A stretch of DNA of 64,000 nucleotides from Pseudochelatococcus lubricantis (lineage in GTDB: Bacteria; Pseudomonadota; Alphaproteobacteria; Rhizobiales; Beijerinckiaceae): NCBI RefSeq assembly GCF_011762225.1, contig NZ_JAASQI010000005.1:186001-250000 (forward strand). Reading direction: 5' to 3'. The notes under the pieces are model-generated. The model made no database searches. It was not told the DNA's origin and saw only the letters and a list, made by a program, of their open reading frames with translations. How positions within the stretch are numbered: the first letter of the stretch is position 1; every line of letters starts with the position of its first letter. The translations under genes were made by a program, and so were the position numbers. Of this stretch, positions 1 to 8,500 are shown in pieces.

Positions 1-353
1 GCATGCTCGGCGCGGGCCCTGCGCAGGTCGCGCATCAGGGCCGCCGCGTCGGCGGCATGGCGCCAGGCATTCGCGGTTTCGTCGAGGATGCGGGCGCGGC
101 TTTCCCCGACGCCGGTATCGAGCAGGTGTTCGAGCCGCGCCGCATCGCCCGCCGCGAGCCGCCACAGGAAAGGCGAGTGTTCTGCCAGCGCGGCGACGAG
201 CGTCTGCACGAGGGCCGGCCAGCCGGAGGCGCCCGGTATCTCCGCGAGCGCCGCGGCGGCGGCCTCCGGCTTCGCGAGCACGGGCGCGCGCGCGATGCGC
301 TCCCGCAGCGGCCGTGGGTCCGCTTCCCGATCAGTTGGGCCTGCGATGGTCAC
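1..353 (-). CDS. glnE: Bifunctional glutamine synthetase adenylyltransferase/deadenylase, N-terminal part
   Basis: The first 117 codons of a gene that runs off the left edge. GlnE adenylylates and deadenylylates glutamine synthetase in response to PII and so controls nitrogen assimilation. The visible part begins MTIAGPTDREADPRPLRERI and continues with the helical leader found before the first nucleotidyltransferase domain; it includes the stretch HSPFLWRLAAGD, typical of GlnE amino termini. No catalytic motif is inside the window. The start is GTG at 353-351, which shares four bases (GTGA) with the stop codon of the upstream histidine kinase gene, so the two are probably translationally coupled. 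The call rests on N-terminal pattern plus the kinase-glnE order common in Rhizobiales. Confidence 0.8.
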   Translation of the reverse strand, partial: MTIAGPTDREADPRPLRERIARAPVLAKPEAAAAALAEIPGASGWPALVQTLVAALAEHSPFLWRLAAGDAARLEHLLDTGVGESRARILDETANAWRHAADAAALMRDLRRARAEH

Positions 354-1774
354 GCGGTCGCCTCCTGTTCCGGCGACAGCGGCAGCGTCATCACCACGCG
401 CAGACCGGGGGCGTTGTCCTCCAGGCTGAGGGTTCCCCCGTGCATGCGGACGACGGCGGCGACGAGACTGAGCCCCAGCCCGAACCCCGGCTTGGTGCGT
501 GACGATTCGAGCCGCGCGAAGCGCTCCAGCGCCCGGGCGCGGTCGGATTCGGGAATGCCGGGACCGTGATCCGCGACGCTGATGACCGCCATTTCCCGCC
601 CGCCTCCGTCGTGTTCGCGCCGCGCCGTGATCGCGATATGGGCATCATCCGCGTCCTCGGGCAAGCCGTATTTCAGCGCGTTATCGATCAGGTTGGCAAG
701 CGCCTGCCCCACCAGTTCGCGGTTTCCGTTCACAGGCAAGGCGAGATCGGGGGCGATATCGATGGTGACGGGCGCATGCGCCTCGTCCGCCGCAGCTTCG
801 TAGAGTTCGGCGACGGAGCGGGCCGTTTCCGCCGCATCGAAGGGCGCGGCCGCCGGCGCGGCGTCGCCGGCCTCAAGCCGTGCGATGGTCAGCAGCGCGT
901 TGAATACGCGGATGAGGTTGTCCGATTCCTCGATTGTGGTGTCGAGTGCGCGGGCGTATTCTTCCGGCGTCGTCGCTGTACGCAGCGCCTCCTCGGCCCG
1001 GTTGCGCAGCCGGGTGAGCGGCGTCTTCAGGTCGTGGGCGATGTTGTCCGAGACTTCCTTCATGCCGGTCATCAGTTCGCCGATCCGGTCGAGCATGGCG
1101 TTGAGGTTGAGCGCCAGCCGGTCGAGTTCGTCGCCGTTGCCCGCCACCGCGAGCCGCCCGCCGAGATCGCCCGCCATGATGGTGCGCGTGGTCTCCGTCA
1201 TGGCATCGACGCGCTTCAGTACCCGGCGCGTGATGAACCAGCCGCCGAGACAGGCCAGCACCGTCACGAGCCCGAGCGACAGGAGCAGCGCCTCGCGGAT
1301 CACCTGGTCGAGCCGCTCCCGCTCGCCCACGTCCCGCCCTACCAGCATGCGGAAGCCGCCGGGCAGGACGAACACATGCGCCATCGCCTCGCGCGCATGC
1401 GCTTCCGTACCGTCGCCGGGGCTGTAGAAGGTCTCGTGCACGCCGGGCCGGTCGAGGATGTCGAGCGGCACCGAATCGACATTGCCGGTCAGGTATTCGC
1501 CGGCGAATGTCGTGACCAGATAGAGCGAGGCGCCAGGTTCGCGCGCGCGCCGGTCGATGATGCTGACGAGGCGGCGGATGCCGCCGACGCGGTACTGCTC
1601 CTCCAGCCCCCGGATTTCCGCCGCGATGGTGTCGCGGATCTGGTTGTCGATCACCTGGCGCGTGTTCCACGCCACGTAGCCGATGATGAAGCCGGCGAAC
1701 AGCACGAACACCAGCAGATACATCGCAGAGAGCTTGAAGGCCGTCGTGCGGAAAAGCTTACCGAGCGCCGTCAC
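350..1774 (-). CDS. Sensor histidine kinase (HAMP, HisKA, HATPase)
   Basis: Membrane sensor kinase of 474 residues, partner of the response regulator encoded just upstream. Visible parts in order: membrane segment at about 15-35, a periplasmic domain of about 125 residues, a second membrane segment at about 161-183, a HAMP linker, the phospho-acceptor H-box with His247 (IAHDLKTPLTRLRN), the N-box (LIDNALKYG), the G1 box (DHGPGIPE) and the G2 box (GFGLGLSL). The start codon lies inside the end of the regulator gene (17-base overlap) and the stop overlaps the glnE start, so the three form one coupled unit. Position beside degP suggests envelope-stress sensing, but the signal is unknown and no specific name is justified. 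Confidence 0.93.
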   Translation of the reverse strand: MTALGKLFRTTAFKLSAMYLLVFVLFAGFIIGYVAWNTRQVIDNQIRDTIAAEIRGLEEQYRVGGIRRLVSIIDRRAREPGASLYLVTTFAGEYLTGNVDSVPLDILDRPGVHETFYSPGDGTEAHAREAMAHVFVLPGGFRMLVGRDVGERERLDQVIREALLLSLGLVTVLACLGGWFITRRVLKRVDAMTETTRTIMAGDLGGRLAVAGNGDELDRLALNLNAMLDRIGELMTGMKEVSDNIAHDLKTPLTRLRNRAEEALRTATTPEEYARALDTTIEESDNLIRVFNALLTIARLEAGDAAPAAAPFDAAETARSVAELYEAAADEAHAPVTIDIAPDLALPVNGNRELVGQALANLIDNALKYGLPEDADDAHIAITARREHDGGGREMAVISVADHGPGIPESDRARALERFARLESSRTKPGFGLGLSLVAAVVRMHGGTLSLEDNAPGLRVVMTLPLSPEQEATA

Positions 1775-2447
1775 GGATCATGTACCCCGCGCCTCGCACC
1801 GTGTGAATGAGCGCCGTTTCGTGGCCCTTGTCGATCTTGGCCCGCAGCCGCGACACATGCACGTCGATGACGTTCGTCTGCGGGTCGAAATGGTAGTCCC
1901 ACACGTTTTCCAGCAGCATGGTGCGCGTCACCACCTGTCCGGCGTTGCGCATCAGGTATTCGAGCAGACGGAACTCGCGCGGCTGCAGCACGATCTCCTC
2001 ATCCGCGCGCGTCACCTTGTGCGAGAGGCGGTCGAGTTCCAGATCGCCGACCCGGTAGACGGTCTGCTCGCTCGCCTGCCCCACCCGCCGGCGCGCCAGC
2101 GCCTCGACGCGCGCCAGAAGTTCCGAAAAGGCAAAGGGCTTGGCGAGATAGTCGTCGCCGCCGGCGCGCAACCCTTTCACCCGATCGTCGACCTGGCCGA
2201 GCGCCGACAGGATGAGCACGGGCGTTTCGATGCCCTGTTCGCGCAGGGACCGGATGACGGACAGGCCGTCGAGCTTCGGCAACATGCGGTCGACGACGAG
2301 CACGTCATAATCACCCTCGCTCGCCTGGGCATAGCCGTCCAGCCCGTCGGGCGCGTGGTCGGCCACGTGGCCGGCCTCCCGCAGCGCCTTGACAATGAAA
2401 GCGGCTGCGTCCGCGTCATCTTCGATCACCAGAATCTTCATGGGCAC
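1758..2447 (-). CDS. OmpR/PhoB-type response regulator
   Basis: A 229-residue DNA-binding regulator. The receiver domain (about 1-120) has the acidic pocket (VIEDD), phospho-acceptor Asp53 in VLVVDRMLP, and the conserved Lys103 in LAKPF. The C-terminal winged helix (about 130-225) ends in the usual VRGAGYMI. The start is ambiguous: GTG at 2447 lies eight bases from a strong GGAGG, whereas the in-frame ATG at 2441 is further from it; the GTG is preferred. It is transcribed with the downstream kinase, whose gene it overlaps. A strong terminator separates it from degP, so it probably has its own promoter between 2448 and 2475. Confidence 0.93.
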   Translation of the reverse strand: MPMKILVIEDDADAAAFIVKALREAGHVADHAPDGLDGYAQASEGDYDVLVVDRMLPKLDGLSVIRSLREQGIETPVLILSALGQVDDRVKGLRAGGDDYLAKPFAFSELLARVEALARRRVGQASEQTVYRVGDLELDRLSHKVTRADEEIVLQPREFRLLEYLMRNAGQVVTRTMLLENVWDYHFDPQTNVIDVHVSRLRAKIDKGHETALIHTVRGAGYMIRDGAR

Positions 2448-2471
2448 AAGAATATCCTCCCTCCTTCCAAA

Positions 2472-2513
2472 GAAAAGCGGCTGCGTCCGCTTGGCGGATC
2501 AGACGCAGCCGCT
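2472..2513 (-). terminator. Rho-independent terminator after degP
   Basis: A perfect 12-bp stem (AGCGGCTGCGTC pairing with GACGCAGCCGCT, 2476-2487 with 2502-2513) with a 14-base loop. On the minus strand it is followed at once by TTTTCTTT. It sits between the degP stop and the response regulator start. Confidence 0.85.
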
Positions 2514-2536
2514 GGCTGATTTTTGCTGGGGATAGA

Positions 2537-2575
2537 GCGTCCCGCCGGTCTGGATCAGCCAGCCGGCCGGGACGC
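2537..2575 (-). terminator. Secondary hairpin just after degP stop
   Basis: Stem of about 12 bp with one bulge (2537-2548 with 2563-2575) only nine bases after the degP stop codon, with no T-run behind it. It precedes the strong terminator at 2472-2513 and may protect the mRNA 3' end or assist termination. Confidence 0.45.
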
Positions 2576-2583
2576 GAGAGGCG

Positions 2584-4104
2584 TCAGTTGCCGATGGGCA
2601 GCGCGATGAAGCGGGTGCCTTCCTGCGCCTGCACGCGGAACAGGACGGCCTTCTTGCCCTCCTTGCGCACGGCTGCGACGGCCTTGCGCACGTCGGCGGG
2701 CGATTCGACCTTCTGTCCCGAGACCTCGATGATCACGTCGCCCGTCTTGAAGCCGCGCTCGTCGGCAACGCTGTTGGGCTCAACGCCGACGACCACGACG
2801 CCTTCCTTGCCCGCGCCGCCGACGCTGCCGGCGGGCGCAAGCCGCAGGCCGAGGCTGCCGCCTTCGTTCTCCTCACCGGCGGAGGCGGACTGCGGATCAT
2901 CGGGCAGCGCGGTGAGCTTCACCTCGATGGCGCGCTGCTTGCCGTCGCGCCACACGTCCAGCTTCACCGTGGTATCCGGGTTGAAGCCCGCGATCTCGCG
3001 GGAGAGTTCGCGCGCGTCCTTCACCGTCTTGCCGTTGACGGCGGTGATGGCATCGCCCGTCTTGATGCCGGCCTTGTCCGCGGGGCTGCCGCTCTCGACG
3101 CGGGCCACGATGGCGCCTTCCGCCTTGTCGAGGCCGAGGCTCGACGCGATGTCCTGCGTCACCGGCTGGATCTGCACACCGAGGAAGCCGCGGCGCACGG
3201 TGCCGTGATCGCGGATCTCGCCCACCACCTTCTGCACGGTCTCGGCCGGAATGGCGAAGGCGATGCCCACGCTGCCGCCCGAGGGCGAGGCGATGGCCGT
3301 GTTCACACCGACCACGTTGCCGGCGAGATCGAAGGCGGGGCCGCCCGAGTTGCCCTTGTTGACCGAGGCGTCGATCTGGAGGAAATCGTCATAGGGGCCG
3401 GCGCCGATGTCGCGGCCGCGTGCCGAGACGATGCCCGCCGTCACCGTGCCGCCGAGGCCGAACGGATTGCCCACGGCCAGCACCCAGTCACCTACGCGCG
3501 GCAGCGTGGCGGCGAAGGGCACGAACGGATACGGCCCCTTCGCGTCGACCTTCAGCAGCGCGATGTCGGTGCGCGGGTCGGTGCCGATCACCTTGGCGTC
3601 CAGGGTCTTGCCGTCATCCGTGCGCACCTCGACCTCGGTGCTCTTCTCGACGACGTGGTTGTTGGTGACGATGTAGCCGTCTTCCGAAATGAAGAAGCCG
3701 GAGCCCTGCGCCTCGCCGAAGCGGCGCGGGGCGCCGCGCCGGCCCGGACCCTGCTGGCGCTGGTCCGGCGCGCCGAAGCGGCGGAAGAATTCCTCGAACG
3801 GGCTGCCGGGCGGGAAGCCGAACTGCTGCAGCGAGGGGCCGTCATCCTGCTCGTCGACGGCGATCTTCACCCGCACCGAGACGACCGCGGGCTTCACCTT
3901 GTCGACCAGATCGGCGAAGGATGCCTGCCCGGGCACGACGACGGGCGCGGCGGGCGAGGTCGTGCCCTGCGCGTGGGCGGCGGGGGGCGGCGCCAGCGTC
4001 AGATTGGCGACCGTGCCGGCACCGGCAAGGGCGGCAAGCGCCACGGCGCCAAGCAGCATCGAACGGCGGCGGCGGCGCGGGGAGGACGTGTTGAGATCGG
4101 ACAT
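2584..4104 (-). CDS. degP: DegP/HtrA-family periplasmic serine protease
   Basis: Periplasmic serine protease and chaperone (506 residues) that degrades misfolded envelope proteins. An Arg-rich n-region (RRRRR) and a hydrophobic segment at about 16-36 form a signal peptide or anchor. The catalytic triad is complete: His150 (NNHVVEKS), Asp180 (DPRTDIALLKV), Ser253 (GNSGGPAF). Two PDZ domains follow (about 290-380 and 420-500). The start is ATG at 4104 with GGAGAG six bases before it; an upstream in-frame start at 4218 would add 38 residues before the signal sequence and was rejected. The gene lies between the ccm block and the two-component pair, a common arrangement in rhizobia. Confidence 0.95.
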   Translation of the reverse strand: MSDLNTSSPRRRRRSMLLGAVALAALAGAGTVANLTLAPPPAAHAQGTTSPAAPVVVPGQASFADLVDKVKPAVVSVRVKIAVDEQDDGPSLQQFGFPPGSPFEEFFRRFGAPDQRQQGPGRRGAPRRFGEAQGSGFFISEDGYIVTNNHVVEKSTEVEVRTDDGKTLDAKVIGTDPRTDIALLKVDAKGPYPFVPFAATLPRVGDWVLAVGNPFGLGGTVTAGIVSARGRDIGAGPYDDFLQIDASVNKGNSGGPAFDLAGNVVGVNTAIASPSGGSVGIAFAIPAETVQKVVGEIRDHGTVRRGFLGVQIQPVTQDIASSLGLDKAEGAIVARVESGSPADKAGIKTGDAITAVNGKTVKDARELSREIAGFNPDTTVKLDVWRDGKQRAIEVKLTALPDDPQSASAGEENEGGSLGLRLAPAGSVGGAGKEGVVVVGVEPNSVADERGFKTGDVIIEVSGQKVESPADVRKAVAAVRKEGKKAVLFRVQAQEGTRFIALPIGN

Positions 4105-4315
4105 GAACTTCTCTCCTGAAAACCTGTGTGGGCGGGATCGGACACCAGGAATCGGCTGCCTTGGGCCAATGGCTTCCGCTGGCGGATCGGCCGCTCGGGC
4201 CGCTTGTCGGAAGACCATGGTGCAGGCTGCCCCGCCAACTGTCGATGTCGAATATGGAGTGCCGACCCTTACGGCGACATCAACGTCGTATGAAATATTG
4301 TTAACGCGGGAAAAC

Positions 4316-4768
4316 TCAATCCTTGCGGAGCAGCGCGTCGAGGCGCGTTTTTTCGTCGTCCGTCAGGGCGGGCGTTTCCCGGCGGCGATGCCGGCCGGCG
4401 CCGTGCACCAGCCCCGCGATCCCCAGCGCCAGCAAGGCGAAGGGGCCAAGCCACAGCAGCGCCGTGTGCAGGCCGAACACCGGGCGCAACAGCACGAACT
4501 CGCCATAACGGTCCACGACGAAATCCTTCACCGCCTGGTCGCTGTCGCCGGCCATGAGGCGGTCGCGCACGAGCAGACGCAGGTCGCGGGCGAGTGGCGC
4601 GTCCGAATCGTCGATGGATTCGTTCTGGCAGACAAGGCAGCGCAAGCCGGCGGAAATCCCGCGCGCCCGCTGTTCCAGTTGCGCGTCCGGCAGCACTTCG
4701 TCTGGCTGCACGGCGCGGGCGGGCAACGCGGCCAGGAACATACAGAGCAGGATGATGAACGCGCGCAT
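4316..4768 (-). CDS. ccmH: Cytochrome c maturation thiol-disulfide protein CcmH/CycL
   Basis: A 150-residue periplasmic protein anchored at its C-terminus that reduces apocytochrome c thiols and presents them for heme ligation. Visible: a signal peptide (1-19), the family motif LRCLVCQNESI with Cys44 and Cys47, and a membrane segment at about 103-122 followed by an Arg-rich cytoplasmic tail. The start is ATG at 4768. The frame stays open far upstream across ccmF, but that extension is a shadow with no matching domain. It follows ccmF by 11 bases and ends the ccmIEFH unit. Confidence 0.95.
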   Translation of the reverse strand: MRAFIILLCMFLAALPARAVQPDEVLPDAQLEQRARGISAGLRCLVCQNESIDDSDAPLARDLRLLVRDRLMAGDSDQAVKDFVVDRYGEFVLLRPVFGLHTALLWLGPFALLALGIAGLVHGAGRHRRRETPALTDDEKTRLDALLRKD

Positions 4769-4779
4769 TCGCCGCCCCT

Positions 4780-6783
4780 TCAGGATGTCGCCAGCGCGTC
4801 GGCCTGCCCGTCGCCCGGCTGTGCGCGCCGCGCCTTCGCCCGTGCCGGCGCGCCGATCCGCAGTTGCCGGTCCGTCAGCGACAGCCCGCCGCCGAACGCG
4901 GTGACCAGCGTGCCGATCCAGATGAGCAGCACGAACGGCTTCCAGTAGAGCCGCACGCCGATGCCACCCGTGGGATCCTCCTCCCCCAGCCCGACGTAGA
5001 GCTGGCCGAGGCCGCGCGTCATCAGGCCGGCTTCGGTCGTCGCCATGCCGCGCGGCGTGTAGAGCCGCTTTTCCGCTTCCAGCGTTCCCGTCGGCACGCC
5101 GCCCCGGAACACCGAGAAGCGGGCTACATTCGCCCGGTAGGTGGGGGCCGTGTAAGGTGTCACGCCGTCGAGGCGTAGTGCGTAATGCCCGGCCGAGATC
5201 GTTTCGCCCGGCTTGACCACGGCCAGCGATTCCACCCCCCATGCAGTCGCCGCGATGCCGAGCACGGTGACGCCGATGCCCGCGTGGGCGATTGCCGTGC
5301 CCCACGCGGAGCGGGGAAGGCCCCTCGCCCGGCGCCATGCCGTCGACAGCGGCATGCCGCGCGACCACGAGCGGGTAACGATCTCCGACAGCGAGCCGAA
5401 CAGAGCGAAGAAGCCGAGCCCCACGCCTAACAGCGCCAGCACCGGCCCGCCGCGTGTGACGGCGAGCACCACGAGTGCCAGCGCCAGCGCGAGCGCGAAG
5501 GCCGCCATCAGCCGTTGCGCCGCGCCGAGCAGGTTGCCGCGCTTCCAGGCGAGCGTCTGCCCCAGCGGCATGATGGCGATCAGCGGCATCGCGATCGGCA
5601 GGAAGGTCATCTCGAAATAGGGCGGCCCGACGGAAATCTTGCCGCCGGTCAGCCCCTCCAGCGCCAGCGGATAGAGCGTGCCGATGAATACCGTGGCGCA
5701 GGCCGTCGAGAGCAGCAGGTTGTTCAGCACCAGCGCCCCCTCGCGCGAGATGGGCGCGAAGATGCCGCCCTGTCGCAGCATGGGTGCGCGCCACGCGAAA
5801 AGCGCCAGCGAGCCGCCGATGAAAATCATCAGGATGATGAGGATGAAGGTGCCTCTTTCGGGATCGGTCGCGAAGGCATGTACCGAGGTCAGCACGCCCG
5901 AGCGCACCAGGAACGTGCCGATCAGCGACAGCGAGAACGTCAGGATGGCGAGCAGGATTGTCCACACCTTCAGCGCGTCGCGCTTCTCCATTACCACCGT
6001 GGAATGGATCAGCGCCGTGCCCGCGAGCCACGGCATGAACGAGGCGTTCTCGACCGGGTCCCAGAACCACCAGCCGCCCCAGCCGAGTTCGTAGTAGGCC
6101 CAGTAGGAGCCCATCGAGATGCCGAGCGTGAGGAACACCCACGCCGTCAGCGTCCACGGGCGCACGGCGCGCGCCCATACCGCATCGATCCGCCCGTCGA
6201 TGAGGGCGGCGATGGCGAAGGCGAACGAGATCGAGAAGCCGACATAGCCGAGATAGAGCAGCGGCGGATGAACGGCGAGACCGACGTCCTGCAGCAGCGG
6301 GTTGAGATCGCGCCCCTCGAAGGGCGCCGGAACGGCGCGCGCGAACGGATTCGACGTGAACAGGATGAACAGCAGGAAGGCAATCGTCACTGACGCCTGC
6401 ACGGAGAGCGTGAGCGCCTTCAACCTTTCCGGCAGGCTGTTGCGCGTCAGCGCCACCACGCCGCCGAACAGCGTGAGGATGCACACCCACAGCAGCATCG
6501 AGCCTTCGTGGTTTCCCCACACGCCGCTGATCTTGTAGAGGAACGGCTTCATCGAGTGGGAGTTCTCGACGACGTTGACGACCGAGAAGTCCGAAACGAT
6601 GTAGGCGCAGGTAAGTGCCGCGAAGGCGATGGCGATCGCCGCGAAGGCGCCCAGCGCGGCCGGCGCCGCGACAGCCATCAGCGCGGGATCGCGGACGCGC
6701 GCCCCCCAGAACGGCAGCACGCACTGCACCACCGACAGGCCCAGCGCCAGCGTCAGCGCGTAGTGTCCGATCTCGACGATCAT
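4780..6783 (-). CDS. ccmF: Heme lyase subunit CcmF/CycK
   Basis: A 667-residue polytopic inner-membrane protein that takes heme from holo-CcmE and attaches it to the CXXCH motifs of apocytochrome c, together with CcmH and CcmI. The tryptophan-rich heme-binding signature GGWWFWDPVENASF is present, as are many membrane segments and periplasmic histidine loops. Length is normal for the family. It lies 30 bases downstream of ccmE and 11 upstream of ccmH. Confidence 0.97.
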   Translation of the reverse strand: MIVEIGHYALTLALGLSVVQCVLPFWGARVRDPALMAVAAPAALGAFAAIAIAFAALTCAYIVSDFSVVNVVENSHSMKPFLYKISGVWGNHEGSMLLWVCILTLFGGVVALTRNSLPERLKALTLSVQASVTIAFLLFILFTSNPFARAVPAPFEGRDLNPLLQDVGLAVHPPLLYLGYVGFSISFAFAIAALIDGRIDAVWARAVRPWTLTAWVFLTLGISMGSYWAYYELGWGGWWFWDPVENASFMPWLAGTALIHSTVVMEKRDALKVWTILLAILTFSLSLIGTFLVRSGVLTSVHAFATDPERGTFILIILMIFIGGSLALFAWRAPMLRQGGIFAPISREGALVLNNLLLSTACATVFIGTLYPLALEGLTGGKISVGPPYFEMTFLPIAMPLIAIMPLGQTLAWKRGNLLGAAQRLMAAFALALALALVVLAVTRGGPVLALLGVGLGFFALFGSLSEIVTRSWSRGMPLSTAWRRARGLPRSAWGTAIAHAGIGVTVLGIAATAWGVESLAVVKPGETISAGHYALRLDGVTPYTAPTYRANVARFSVFRGGVPTGTLEAEKRLYTPRGMATTEAGLMTRGLGQLYVGLGEEDPTGGIGVRLYWKPFVLLIWIGTLVTAFGGGLSLTDRQLRIGAPARAKARRAQPGDGQADALATS

Positions 6784-6813
6784 TCCATCCTCAGCGTCTG
6801 GCGTGGCGCCGCT

Positions 6814-7281
6814 TTATTGCGTGACGGTCGCGGCATCTCCGCCGCTTTCCGCATGTTGCCAGAGGCCCTTTTCCTTCAGGGCGTCCGCGACTTCGCGGGG
6901 CATGTAGTTCTCGTCGTGCTTGGCGAGCACGCTGTCGGCGGCGAAACTCCCGTCGGGCGCGAGCACGCCTTCCGTCACGACGCCCTGCCCCTCGCGGAAC
7001 AGGTCCGGCAGCAGTCCCGTGTAGCGCACGGCGATGTCGCCCGCGCCGTCTGTCACGACGAAATGAATGGTCTGCCCGCCCGGCCGCGCGATCGAGCCTT
7101 CCTTGACGAGGCCGCCGAGACGCATGCGCGTGCCGGGCGCGATGTTCATGGCGGTGATGTCGGCGGGCGAGCGGAAGAAGACGATGGTGTCGCGCATGGC
7201 GAACAGCACGAGCCCCAGCGCCGTGCCGAGCACCGCAAGGCCTCCCGCGATCAGCGTCAACCGGCGCTGCTTCCTCGTCAT
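6814..7281 (-). CDS. ccmE: Periplasmic heme chaperone CcmE/CycJ
   Basis: A 155-residue, membrane-anchored heme chaperone that carries heme covalently from CcmC to CcmF. An N-terminal membrane anchor (about 7-28) is followed by the OB-fold core; the heme-binding histidine lies in the conserved HDENYMP motif near residue 122. The start overlaps the ccmI stop by four bases (ATGA), indicating coupling. Confidence 0.96.
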   Translation of the reverse strand: MTRKQRRLTLIAGGLAVLGTALGLVLFAMRDTIVFFRSPADITAMNIAPGTRMRLGGLVKEGSIARPGGQTIHFVVTDGAGDIAVRYTGLLPDLFREGQGVVTEGVLAPDGSFAADSVLAKHDENYMPREVADALKEKGLWQHAESGGDAATVTQ

Positions 7282-8432
7282 GGTTCACCCTCCGTCTTGC
7301 GTTCCTCCGCCGGCGGGGCGGCCGATTCTCTTTCAATATGCAGTTCGCCGGCGAGCGTATCGAGGCGGCGCAGCGCCGCATCGTCGCCCGCGAGCCTTTC
7401 GCGCGCGGACGCCAGCGCCTTTGCCGCCTCGGTCCTGTCGCCGAGCACCGCGTAGGATCGTATCAGGCGCAACCATTCGTCAAGGCCGACTTCTCCGGCA
7501 GCCGCGCGGGCGGCGAGTTGCGCCACCATGCCGCGGATGGCCTGCATGCGATCTTCCGGCGCCATGCCGGCGATGGCCTGCCCGGCCTCGCTCCGTGCGG
7601 GGTCGGCGAGCGCCGCGATGCGGGCCTCGACCGCCGGCCGCCAGGGCGCGTCCGCCGGGGCGGAAGCGAGCAGTTCACGCAGGCGGGCGAGCGCGCCCGC
7701 CACGTCTCCGTCCTGCTCCGCGGCGAGCGCCAGATAAAAGCCGGCCTTCGCGTTGCCGGGCTCCGCCGCCAGCGCCTTGTCGAAAGCCGTCCGCGCCTCG
7801 GCGGAAACGACGCCGTCGCCGGCCATGACCATGGCTTCGCCGAGATTGGCGAGGCGCGTGCCGGACGCGCCGTTGAGCCGCAGCGCCTCTCCATAGGCGC
7901 GCACCGCGTCCTGAAAACGCCCTGCGCGCAGGTAGATGGGGGCGAGAACTTCCCAGCCGCGTCCGTCCTCCGGCTGGCGGGCGAGATGCCCTTCCACGCG
8001 CGCCACCGCCTCGTTGAGGTTGAGCGAGCGCGGATCGCCCTCCGCAAGGCGCTTCGAGAGGGGGGCATCCGGAACGTCCGGCTGCCCCAGCGCGCCGTAA
8101 AGCGTCAGCGCCACCAGCGGAATGGCGGAAAGCGCGATCGCCGAGGCCGCGCGCCGGCGCCGCAGCGCGGGCTCGCCCTTCTGGTCGCCTTCCTGCGTTT
8201 GCTGGTCCATGGCGCGCAGCAGGCGCCTGCCCGCCTCCGTCCGGGCGGCCTCGCCCTCGGACTCCGGCAGCAGGCCACGCGCCACCTCACGCTCGATATC
8301 GGCGATCTGCTGGCGGAAGAATGCCTTGTCGTCAACGCGGCCACCGGCGGCCTGCTGCCGGCGCGACAGCGGCCACAGCACCAGCAGCACGGAGGCGCCT
8401 GTCATTAGAGCGAATACAAACCAGATCGTCAT
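7278..8432 (-). CDS. ccmI: Cytochrome c biogenesis TPR protein CcmI/CycH
   Basis: A 384-residue apocytochrome c chaperone. Two membrane segments (about 2-22 and 100-120) flank a cytoplasmic loop with the family pattern KAFFRQQIADIEREVARG. The periplasmic part carries TPR-like repeats (DPRSLNLNEAVARVEGHL and the units after it) that bind the C-terminal helix of apocytochromes. It is the first gene of the ccmIEFH block and lies 68 bases after the asmA-like gene, with which it may be co-transcribed. Confidence 0.93.
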   Translation of the reverse strand: MTIWFVFALMTGASVLLVLWPLSRRQQAAGGRVDDKAFFRQQIADIEREVARGLLPESEGEAARTEAGRRLLRAMDQQTQEGDQKGEPALRRRRAASAIALSAIPLVALTLYGALGQPDVPDAPLSKRLAEGDPRSLNLNEAVARVEGHLARQPEDGRGWEVLAPIYLRAGRFQDAVRAYGEALRLNGASGTRLANLGEAMVMAGDGVVSAEARTAFDKALAAEPGNAKAGFYLALAAEQDGDVAGALARLRELLASAPADAPWRPAVEARIAALADPARSEAGQAIAGMAPEDRMQAIRGMVAQLAARAAAGEVGLDEWLRLIRSYAVLGDRTEAAKALASARERLAGDDAALRRLDTLAGELHIERESAAPPAEERKTEGEP

Positions 8433-8500
8433 GCGCCTTCATATCATTGGCCCTGCCGCCTTGCTGATGACCCTCAGCGGCGACATATGGTCACGGGGTA

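Noticed and set aside
566-1810. Long frame on the plus strand opposite the histidine kinase
   Set aside because: It is the reverse shadow of the kinase and regulator genes, with a composition (many Arg, His, Gln) typical of antisense frames in GC-rich DNA and no family pattern.
4316-6724. 802-codon frame that would fuse a long N-terminal part to CcmH
   Set aside because: The extra part overlaps ccmF in another frame and has no domain; CcmH has its own signal peptide and start at 4768.
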